In this document: one piece after another, positions 1 to 5,542 of the stretch
Layout: every line of letters begins with the position of its first letter
How positions within the stretch are numbered: the stretch's first letter is position 1
Origin: Chloroflexia bacterium
GTDB taxonomy: Bacteria; Chloroflexota; Chloroflexia; QHBQ01; JADMIH01
Assembly: GCA_025927935.1 (NCBI GenBank)
Contig: JAICKM010000166.1
Span: 1 to 10,949 of the forward strand
DNA length: 10,949 nucleotides
Direction: 5' to 3'
Position numbers and translations under genes: made by a program
Notes under the pieces: generated by a model
Seen by the model: only the letters and a program-made list of their open reading frames with translations
Database searches by the model: none
What the model was told of the DNA's origin: nothing

Positions 1-3
1 AGG

Positions 4-29
4 GAAGGAACGAAGGGCGCGAAGAACGG
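4..29. repeat. Low-complexity gaag-periodic tract
   Basis: The tetramer gaag recurs at 4, 12 and 21, giving an 8-9 bp period. It lies downstream of the minus-strand gene ending at 142. It resembles the short-period tracts often seen between genes in Chloroflexota and cyanobacteria; that resemblance is from memory, not from a search. No coding signal was seen here. Confidence 0.4.
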
Positions 30-91
30 GATGCATGTTAATCGCCCAGGTGCCCTCTGCCGGAAAATCCACCACCCGAACCCTTAAAAAC

Positions 92-118
92 CTCTGCGCC
101 CTCGGCGTCTCTGCGGTG
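92..118. repeat. Three 9-bp degenerate tandem units
   Basis: The units are ctctgcgcc, ctcggcgtc and tctgcggtg, back to back at 92-100, 101-109 and 110-118. They are preceded by an A-rich patch (cttaaaaa, 83-90). On the minus strand this reads as an ACCGCAGAGACGC-like tract about 25-50 bases past the stop codon at 142. This type of tract recurs in many bacterial intergenic regions, and its function is not established. It is not a convincing intrinsic terminator because no stable GC stem precedes a T run. Confidence 0.5.
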
Positions 119-141
119 CGAATCCGTCACGCCCAGCAAAC

Positions 142-987
142 TCAGTGGCCCTCGACGACGACCTCGGCGCGGGTGGGCTGCATGGCGGGGCGCGGCAGGG
201 CGAGGGTGAACGCCGTCTGCGCGCCGGGCGCCAGGGGGTCGGGCGGGCCGTCGGCCTCGTTGGCGTCGAGCAGCACGCCCGCGGCATCGTAGACGGCGGC
301 GTAGAGGCGCAGCGGGCGGGCGGTGCGGGCGCCGGTGTTGGCGATCTGCCCGGTCAGCATCCAGGGGTCCGCGGGGCCGGCGGGCGGGCGCAACACGGTG
401 TCCACAGCCTGCAAGTCATGGTATACCGTCTCGGCTTCGCCCGACACGTCGAAGGGGCGGAGATCCCAGCGGATGTCGCTCCAGGCGGGCGGCGGGTGGG
501 CCAGTTCCATGCGGAAGGGCAGGCGCACGCCCGGCGTGAGCAGGCCGCTGGGATAGTAGCGCGAGTGCGCCTCACCCAGCGTCGTGCCCGCGGCATCGGC
601 CAGCGTGGCGGTCACTTCCACGCCCCGGCCCCGGTCCCCGTCGTTGCCGATGACACCCACCAGGCCGCGCGTGCCCGCCCGGTCGGGGTAGGTGGCCTAT
701 GCCGCGATGTCCAGGTTGCCGGCGGCGCCGGCCGCCGTGGGCACCGCCGTGGGGCCGGCGGCCGGCGCCGGCCCGAACCGGCCAGGGGCCGCCTGGCTCA
801 GCACGATGATCCCGATCCCCAGAAACACGATCAACGTGGCCGCAGGCAGGCAACCGCGCCGGTCCGGGCCACCGGCGCCGTGCGGCAGGATATGGGGCGG
901 CGCCGGTGCCTCTTTAGAGGCAGGCGGCCGCCCGGCAGCGCGACGGCTGGGGCGCGGGCGCCGGGGTTGCGGCGGCCTACCGCGCAC
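142..987 (-). pseudogene. Membrane-anchored FxLYD-like protein with in-frame TAG
   Basis: Two open stretches in one frame (987-700 and 696-142) are separated only by a TAG stop at 697-699. Read through, they form a coherent protein of about 280 residues. Residues 1-46 are basic and Pro/Arg-rich. Residues 47-66 (LPAATLIVFLGIGIIVLSQA) form one transmembrane helix, followed by an Ala/Pro linker. Two tandem FxLYD-like beta modules follow: the first begins GLVGVIGNDGD just after the stop, the second has WMLTGQIANTG ... LYAAVYDAAGVLL. FxLYD modules are small extracytoplasmic domains of unknown role, so an anchored surface protein is inferred. The start is uncertain: GTG at 987 overlaps the upstream TMEM175 gene by 11 bp, suggesting translational coupling, but no clear Shine-Dalgarno is visible. 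The stop could be a real nonsense mutation (for example CAG or TAC to TAG) or a sequencing error. A GTG at 660 could start the C-terminal part alone, without its anchor. Confidence 0.6.
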
Positions 988-1639
988 CGGGGGCGGGCCA
1001 CCGGCGTTGCAGCGCGCGGCTCAGCCGGCCGACAAACGCCAGCGCCAGCAACGCGATTTCCGCCGGGACCGGGCCGATGATCAGCGCAATCACGATGGAC
1101 GGCAGGAACATGAGTGGGGCGATGGTCGAGCGGTAGGTGTTGTAGCGGATCACCTGCGGGTCCAGGTCCGCGGCGATCAGCCGGTGCCCGCGCACGGCGT
1201 ACAGCCAGAGGCTCAATTTCAGCAGCGAGGTGAGGAGCTGCACCCCGTCATAGAAGAGGATCGCAAATGGCTGGTCGCCATACTCGGCCAGCAGCGCCGT
1301 GGGCACCGGGATGAAGGCAATGCACAGCAAAAACGCGAGATTGAGCCAGATGAACCGGTAGTCATAGCGCCGGATGTACTGGAAGGTGCGATGGTGGGCC
1401 GCCCAATAGGTGGCGATCACAAAGAAGCTGAGGACATAGGAGAATATCTGCGGCAGCATGGCGTTCAGCAGGGCGGGCCATTGCGCGGGGTCGAAGGGAT
1501 CGGTCCGTTCCGGCGGGCGGATGTCGAGCACGAGCAAGGTGATGGCGATGGCGAACACGGCATCGCTGAAGAAGATGAGCCGCTCCAGGCCCAGGCTCTC
1601 CTCGGCGGCGGTTTCGGCGGTGGGACGACTCACGGCCAT
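977..1639 (-). CDS. TMEM175/DUF1211 family potassium channel
   Basis: This is a 220-residue integral membrane protein of the TMEM175 (DUF1211) family, whose bacterial members are potassium-selective channels that assemble as tetramers of six-helix subunits. The family signature RxxxFSD is present as R20-LIF-F24-S25-D26 at the start of helix 1, followed by AVFAIAITLLVLDI. Other family-like features are the YWAAHHRTF stretch at the end of helix 2 and WLNLAFLLCIAFIP in helix 3. Six hydrophobic segments are visible at about 21-40, 62-82, 93-112, 121-142, 168-186 and 188-204. The length is typical of a single-repeat bacterial member and the protein looks complete. The ATG at 1639 is the best start, though the nearest good Shine-Dalgarno (AGGAG near 1667) is about 25 bases upstream. 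A sigma70-like promoter precedes it, and the FxLYD gene overlaps its end. The predicted role is passive potassium flux across the inner membrane. Confidence 0.9.
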   Translation of the reverse strand: MAVSRPTAETAAEESLGLERLIFFSDAVFAIAITLLVLDIRPPERTDPFDPAQWPALLNAMLPQIFSYVLSFFVIATYWAAHHRTFQYIRRYDYRFIWLNLAFLLCIAFIPVPTALLAEYGDQPFAILFYDGVQLLTSLLKLSLWLYAVRGHRLIAADLDPQVIRYNTYRSTIAPLMFLPSIVIALIIGPVPAEIALLALAFVGRLSRALQRRWPAPGAR

Positions 1640-1698
1640 CGGTATGTGCGGGGCAGGCCCGCGCTCTCCTTCCGGGTGGACTCGGGTGTGGCGGGGCT

Positions 1699-1727
1699 AT
1701 TATAGCGCAGGCGCGGGGTTTTGCCTA
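1699..1727 (-). promoter_or_regulatory. Predicted sigma70 promoter for the TMEM175 gene
   Basis: On the minus strand a perfect TATAAT lies at 1699-1704. It is separated by 17 bp from TAGGCA at 1722-1727, which matches TTGACA at 4 of 6 positions. The start of transcription would fall near 1692, giving a leader of about 50 bases before the ATG at 1639. The leader holds AGGAG and then a small GCGGG/CCCGC hairpin between AGGAG and the start codon. Confidence 0.65.
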
Positions 1728-1782
1728 GGTACGGACAGCGATACCGCCCGGCCGTTGCTCTGTATTGCGCGAGAAGAAGGGG

Positions 1783-1864
1783 TGGGGAAGACGGGACTCG
1801 AACCCGTACGCCTTGCGGCACATGATCCTAAGTCATGCTCGGCTGCCAATTACGACACTTCCCC
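1783..1864 (-). tRNA. tRNA-Leu (anticodon UAG)
   Basis: Read on the minus strand, this is a complete class II tRNA of 82 nt. The acceptor stem is GGGGAAG with CTTCCCC and discriminator A. The D-stem is TCG/CGA around TAATTGGCAGC. The anticodon stem CATGA/TCATG closes the loop CTTAGGA, which gives anticodon UAG. The long variable arm has a GCC-GCAA-GGC stem, and the T-arm is ACGGG-TTCGAGT-CCCGT. A long variable arm with this anticodon identifies leucine, reading CUA and related CUN codons. The 3' CCA is not encoded, so it would be added after transcription. No partial copy of its 3' end was seen elsewhere in the window, so there is no evidence of an integrated element here. Confidence 0.96.
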
Positions 1865-1908
1865 CGGAGGCCGCCCGGCCCGCGCCATGGCGCAGCCGGT
1901 GCGGTTTT

Positions 1909-1937
1909 ATTATACCCGAATTGGCGCGCGTTGGCTA
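1909..1937 (-). promoter_or_regulatory. Predicted promoter of tRNA-Leu
   Basis: A perfect minus-strand TATAAT at 1909-1914 is 17 bp from TAGCCA at 1932-1937 (4 of 6 matches to TTGACA). Transcription would begin near 1902, about 38 bases before the tRNA 5' end at 1864. The -35 region lies in a 6-bp inverted repeat (cgttgg/ccaacg, 1929-1934 and 1943-1948). Confidence 0.65.
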
Positions 1938-1975
1938 TTGGGCCAACGGCGGGATCCGGGGCGCAATCGCGCTAC

Positions 1976-2017
1976 TTACCCGCCAGGGTTGGCGGGTAAC
2001 GGCGACCTTACCCGCCA
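1976..2017. repeat. Three-arm 10-bp inverted repeat
   Basis: The arm ttacccgcca occurs at 1976-1985 and again at 2008-2017. Its exact reverse complement, tggcgggtaa, sits between them at 1990-1999. The middle arm can pair perfectly with either flank (loops of 4 and 8 bases), so the two stems are mutually exclusive. It lies in the gap between the HD-GYP stop codon (2078) and the tRNA promoter. No T run follows on either strand, so it is not a standard intrinsic terminator, though it could stabilise or end the HD-GYP transcript. Confidence 0.8.
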
Positions 2018-2077
2018 GATGCCGCCGGCTGGCCGGCCCGTCAGGATCGGGTGGCGGGCAACGCGACGGGCGGGCGC

Positions 2078-5000
2078 TCAGCCGGCGGGGCCGAGGAAGG
2101 CGGCGACGACGGCGGGGTCGAAGTGGGTGCCGGCCTGGGCGTGGATGTAGGCACGCACCTGGGCTTCCGGCCAGGCGGCGCGATAGGGCCGGTCGGACAG
2201 CAGGGCGTCCCAGACATCGACCACGGCGAAGACGCGGGCGGCCAGGGGGATGGCCGCGCCGCGCAGGCCGCGCGGGTAGCCGGTGCCGTCCCAGCGCTCG
2301 TGGTGGCAGTAGGGGATGTCGAGCGCCGGGCGCAGGAAGGCGATGGGCGCCAGCAGTTCGTGGGCGTAGACCGGGTGGCGGCGCATGACGGCCATTTCAT
2401 TGGCGGTCAGCGGGCCGGGTTTCAGCAGGATGGCGTCGGGGATTGCCATCTTGCCGATGTCGTGCAGCAGCGCGCCGCGGCGCATCTGCACCAGGTCGGC
2501 GTCGCTGAAGCCGAGGGCGCGCGCCAGAGCGAGGCTGCGTTCGGTCACGCGCTGGGTGTGGCCGAGGGTCTCCCGGTCGCGCAGGTCGAGGGCGCGCGCC
2601 CAGCCCTCCAGCGTGGTGTCGTAGGCAGCGGCCAGTTCGTCATTGGAGCGCTGCAAGTCGGTGAAGAGGCGGGCGTTGTCGATGGCGATGGCCGCCTGTC
2701 CGGCCAGCGTGCCCAGGAAGTCGCGCCAATCGGGGGCAAAGGTGCGTGGCGCGCGCTGATAGACTTCGAGCGCGCCCAGCACGGCGCCGCGCACGATCAG
2801 CGGCACGACATAATACGCCTGGAAGCCTTCGGCGGCGGCGAGATCGGCCCGCAGGAAGTCCCGCGCATTCGCCAGGTCGGGCACATCCAGCGCACGGCGC
2901 TCGCCCATGGCCCGGCCCGGATAGCCCGCCGCGGCGGGCAGATCGGGCCGGCCGGCGGGCGCCGTGCGGAAGCCGCGCATGGCGGCATAGGTCAGCGTGG
3001 GGCGGCCCGGCTCATGCAGCAGCACGGCGGCGGCATCGACCTGCATCTGCGCCATCACCTGATCCAGCACGACATACAGCGTGCCCGCCAGGTCGCGGCT
3101 GCCGGCGATAGCCACGTCGATGCGGCGCAGCGCGGTGAGGTGGGCGAGTTGGCGGGTGATCTGGGCCTGAGCGGCGCGCGGTTCGGTCACATCGCGGAAG
3201 ACGACCACCGCGCCCGTGACCTTGCCCCCGGCCAGAATCGGCGCGGCGTTATACGCCACGGGGAAGATCGTGCCGTCCTTATGCGTGAACACATCGTCCT
3301 CCACCTGCACGGGCGTGCCCGCTCGCCACACGGCGAGGATGGGGCATGCGCGCGCCGGGTGCGGCGTACCGTCCGCGTGCTGATAGTGGATGCGGTCGTG
3401 GATGGGGACGCCCTCCAGTTCGGCGGCGGTCCAGCCCAGCATCTGCACGGCGGCGGGGTTGAGGAAGGTGCAGCGGCCGGCCCGGTCGATGGCATAGACA
3501 CCTTCGCCCAGGCTGCCGGTAATGGCCTGGGTGAAGCTGAGTTGGTGGCGCAACCGGTCCTCCGCCGCTTTGCGGTCGGTGATATCGCGCACATGCGAGA
3601 GGATGCACGGCTCCCCCGGCAGGTCGAGCACCTGGACCGACAGCGTGCAGAGGCGCATTTCGCCCGACTTGCGGCGTAGCGGCACCTCGAAGTCATAGAG
3701 CACGCCCTCCGCCGCCATCACCGCCGCCGTCTGCTCGCGGGTGGCGGGGTCGGGCCACAGGCCGATCTCGGTGGCCCGTTGGCCGACCATGTCCTCGCGG
3801 CTGTAGCCGAAGAGCGCGGGCCAGCGGTCGTTCACGTCGAGGATGAGGCCGTCGGCCAGGCGGCTGATGATGATCGCGTCAGGGCTGGCCTGGAACGCCT
3901 TGGCGAAACGCTCCTCGGACTGGCGCAACGCGGCTTCCGTGGCGCGCAGGCCGGTGATCTCCTGGGCAATGACCACGGCTTCGCGCTGGTCGCCGGTGTC
4001 GCGTAGCACACTGCTGCTGGACAGGAAGCGTCGCGTGGCGCCGTCCGGGTAGGCGATGACCATCTCCGTGGGCAGGCTGGATTCGCCGTGGGCCAACGCG
4101 CGACTGGCGGGCAAATCGTCGAAGTCGAAGGGCCGCCCATCGGGCCGGTGGACCACGCCGCGCCGGTGCGGGTCCAGCGTTTGCCCGGCCAGTTGCCGGC
4201 GGGCCGCCGCGTTGGCCGGGGTCCAGCGTTCCGCGCCGTCCGCATCGCGCTCGCCGATATGGACGCCGACGGGCAGGGCGTCGAGGATACCGGCCAGGCG
4301 CGTGCGCTCGGCCTCGGCGGTCTCGACCAGGGCCAGGCGCTCCAGGGCCAGGCCGATATAGGTGGCCGCCGTGCGCAACATCTCGCGCTCGAACACCGTG
4401 CAATCGTGATAGTCGTCGAGCAGATAGGTCAGGATGGCGCTGACCGCCGCGCCGGCGCGCACCGGCACCAGCACGGCGGTTTCCGCCCCTTCGGCGGCGA
4501 AGAGGCCGGCGCTGGCGGCGGATGCCTGCCCGGCATGGACGACGACCAGGTCGCCGGTGGTGCGGGCCAGGTTGTGGGCGGCGGGGGTGTCGTAGGTCAG
4601 AGCAGCCAGGGTGGCGCGGGTGCGGGCGCTCGCGCCGCGCACGGCCATGAGATCGAAGCGGCGGTGCGCGTCGTCGAGGCACAGGAACGCGCCCGCGCGG
4701 GCGCCGACAATGGTCAGCACGCCATCGAGGGCCGCCTCGTAGCAGGCGGGCCGGGTGGTCAGGCGCAGCAGTTCGGCGGCCAGGTCGTTGAGCCCGGTCA
4801 GCGCCCGGTTGCGCTCGGCCAGTTCGGCTTCGCGCTGGGTATAACCGGGCAGGGGGCGAGCCACGATGCACGTGCCGGCGACCCCGCCGTCCACGTGCAC
4901 GGCGCTGCTGCTCACGCGCACCAGTTGCGCCTCGCCCTCCGACCCGCCCACCAGCAGTTCGACCTCGCGTGTGGTGGTACACAGGTGCAGCGCCGCCGGA

Positions 5001-5146
5001 ATCACGTCCACGCCCAGGCGCCGGGCGCGCCGATTGGCATACTGCACGCGCCCCTGGGCATCGAGCAGCCAGGCCGGATCGGGGATCGCTTCCAAGAGGG
5101 CGGCCGGCCACCCCTCCGGGGGCAGCCGCGCGAGGAGATCGTCCAT
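2078..5146 (-). CDS. PAS-GAF multi-sensor HD-GYP phosphodiesterase
   Basis: This is a 1022-residue soluble signalling protein. Approximate domain order: PAS 14-100 (AIPDPAWLLDAQGRVQYAN), GAF 115-275, PAS 282-400, PAS 410-530 (SPDAIIISRLADGLILDVN), PAS 540-660 (EGVYAIDRAGRCTFLNPAA), GAF 675-825, and HD-GYP 845-1022. The HD-GYP domain looks catalytically intact: the metal-binding HDIGK lies at 895-899, followed by RHPVYAHELL and then HHERWDGTGYP at 948-958. HD-GYP domains hydrolyse cyclic di-GMP, so this protein probably lowers that second messenger in response to ligands or redox state sensed by its N-terminal array. No transmembrane segment or receiver domain is seen. The ATG at 5146 is chosen over upstream in-frame starts because GGAGGAA lies four bases before it and the PAS domain begins soon after. 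It is downstream of, and co-directional with, the histidine kinase gene, but a 396-bp repeat-rich gap and its own likely promoter argue for separate transcription. Confidence 0.92.
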   Translation of the reverse strand: MDDLLARLPPEGWPAALLEAIPDPAWLLDAQGRVQYANRRARRLGVDVIPAALHLCTTTREVELLVGGSEGEAQLVRVSSSAVHVDGGVAGTCIVARPLPGYTQREAELAERNRALTGLNDLAAELLRLTTRPACYEAALDGVLTIVGARAGAFLCLDDAHRRFDLMAVRGASARTRATLAALTYDTPAAHNLARTTGDLVVVHAGQASAASAGLFAAEGAETAVLVPVRAGAAVSAILTYLLDDYHDCTVFEREMLRTAATYIGLALERLALVETAEAERTRLAGILDALPVGVHIGERDADGAERWTPANAAARRQLAGQTLDPHRRGVVHRPDGRPFDFDDLPASRALAHGESSLPTEMVIAYPDGATRRFLSSSSVLRDTGDQREAVVIAQEITGLRATEAALRQSEERFAKAFQASPDAIIISRLADGLILDVNDRWPALFGYSREDMVGQRATEIGLWPDPATREQTAAVMAAEGVLYDFEVPLRRKSGEMRLCTLSVQVLDLPGEPCILSHVRDITDRKAAEDRLRHQLSFTQAITGSLGEGVYAIDRAGRCTFLNPAAVQMLGWTAAELEGVPIHDRIHYQHADGTPHPARACPILAVWRAGTPVQVEDDVFTHKDGTIFPVAYNAAPILAGGKVTGAVVVFRDVTEPRAAQAQITRQLAHLTALRRIDVAIAGSRDLAGTLYVVLDQVMAQMQVDAAAVLLHEPGRPTLTYAAMRGFRTAPAGRPDLPAAAGYPGRAMGERRALDVPDLANARDFLRADLAAAEGFQAYYVVPLIVRGAVLGALEVYQRAPRTFAPDWRDFLGTLAGQAAIAIDNARLFTDLQRSNDELAAAYDTTLEGWARALDLRDRETLGHTQRVTERSLALARALGFSDADLVQMRRGALLHDIGKMAIPDAILLKPGPLTANEMAVMRRHPVYAHELLAPIAFLRPALDIPYCHHERWDGTGYPRGLRGAAIPLAARVFAVVDVWDALLSDRPYRAAWPEAQVRAYIHAQAGTHFDPAVVAAFLGPAG

Positions 5147-5150
5147 CGGA

Positions 5151-5157
5151 TTCCTCC
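5151..5157 (-). promoter_or_regulatory. Shine-Dalgarno fixing the HD-GYP gene start
   Basis: Minus-strand GGAGGAA is followed by four bases and then ATG at 5146. This supports that start over the in-frame alternative at 5263, whose extra 39 residues are Arg/Pro-rich and domain-free. Confidence 0.85.
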
Positions 5158-5234
5158 GATTCGCACGAGGCGGGCCGGGTGCGGCCCGCCGGGCGGCGCG
5201 TCCGCCTCTGCGGTGGTCGCGCACCAGTTGCTCT

Positions 5235-5263
5235 ATTCTACCGCCAACCGGCCCCTGGCACAA
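5235..5263 (-). promoter_or_regulatory. Possible promoter of the HD-GYP gene
   Basis: Minus-strand TAGAAT at 5235-5240 (5 of 6 to TATAAT) is 17 bp from TTGTGC at 5258-5263 (3 of 6, TTG intact). The transcript would start near 5228, with a leader of about 80 bases. The -35 is weak, so this is tentative. Confidence 0.4.
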
Positions 5264-5321
5264 CCGAGTGCTGAGTGCTGTTCGCGCAGCGGTGCCGCAG
5301 GCACCTTGCCGAGTGCTGAGT
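5264..5321. repeat. 7-bp tandem repeat, direct copy and hairpin
   Basis: The heptamer gagtgct is tandemly repeated at 5266-5279. The 13-mer ccgagtgctgagt at 5264-5276 recurs exactly at 5309-5321. Between the copies is a perfect hairpin, ggtgcc (5291-5296) with ggcacc (5300-5305) around a 3-base loop. The second copy runs into a purine-rich gacgag-like tract up to about 5350. This is non-coding sequence just upstream of the possible HD-GYP promoter. Confidence 0.75.
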
Positions 5322-5367
5322 CGAGATGAGACGAGAGACGGGTGACGAGTGGGTTCGTAAGGCGGCA

Positions 5368-5439
5368 GGCGCGATGAATTGCGCCGCTACGGATGCGGGC
5401 GGTGGCCGCAGGGCAGGCGGAGTCCCGATTTTAATCGGG
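5368..5439. repeat. Two intergenic hairpins
   Basis: The first has arms ggcgc (5368-5372) and gcgcc (5381-5385) around gatgaatt. The second is a perfect 7-bp stem, cccgatt (5424-5430) with aatcggg (5433-5439), around a 2-base loop. Neither is followed by a T run. Both look like members of the small palindromic repeat families common between genes in Chloroflexota, an impression not checked against a database. No reading frame here has coding character. Confidence 0.6.
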
Positions 5440-5456
5440 CCGCCGCCGCAGGCCGC

Positions 5457-5534
5457 GCGGACACGCCGGGCCGCCCCTGGGCCGATTGGGGGCCACATCC
5501 TGGGGCGACCGGGCGGACACGCCGGGCCGCCCCT
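5457..5534. repeat. 22-bp direct repeat in GC-rich palindromic block
   Basis: An identical 22-bp sequence (beginning gcggacacgccggg) occurs at 5457-5478 and 5513-5534. The second copy forms one side of a structure closed by ggggcg (5502-5507) and cgcccc (5528-5533). It starts only nine bases past the histidine kinase stop codon, so on the minus-strand transcript it is the first structure after translation ends. It could slow or end transcription, but there is no U-tract. Confidence 0.7.
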
Positions 5535-5542
5535 ACGTCTAA

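Noticed and set aside
907..922. 7-bp hairpin tgcctct/agaggca
   Set aside because: It lies inside the N-terminal coding part of the FxLYD gene, has no T run, and has no other copy noticed; probably chance or a minor repeat.
145..1705. Plus-strand frames 145-1080 and 692-1705
   Set aside because: They are Arg/Gly-rich and featureless, and lie antisense to the FxLYD and TMEM175 genes, whose membrane helices and RxxxFSD motif are convincing.
1783..1864. tRNA with anticodon UAG as a suppressor of the TAG at 697
   Set aside because: Anticodon UAG pairs with CUA leucine codons. An amber suppressor would need anticodon CUA. The tRNA is an ordinary leucine tRNA.
1783..2080. Integrated element at the tRNA gene
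   Set aside because: No integrase and no duplicated tRNA 3' end were found in the window.
1765..2388. Plus-strand frame starting at 1765
   Set aside because: It reads through the reverse complement of tRNA-Leu and its start GRRDSNPY-like stretch is the usual tRNA artefact.
2051..3679. Long plus-strand open frames opposite the HD-GYP and kinase genes (also 4088-5329, 5576-6619, 6962-8974)
   Set aside because: They are antisense shadows of GC-rich codons. Their translations are rich in His, Gln, Gly and Ala with no domain pattern, while the minus strand encodes clear PAS, GAF, HD-GYP and kinase domains.
5260..5540. CRISPR array
   Set aside because: Repeats differ in sequence and spacing, with no regular repeat-spacer pattern and no cas genes in the window.
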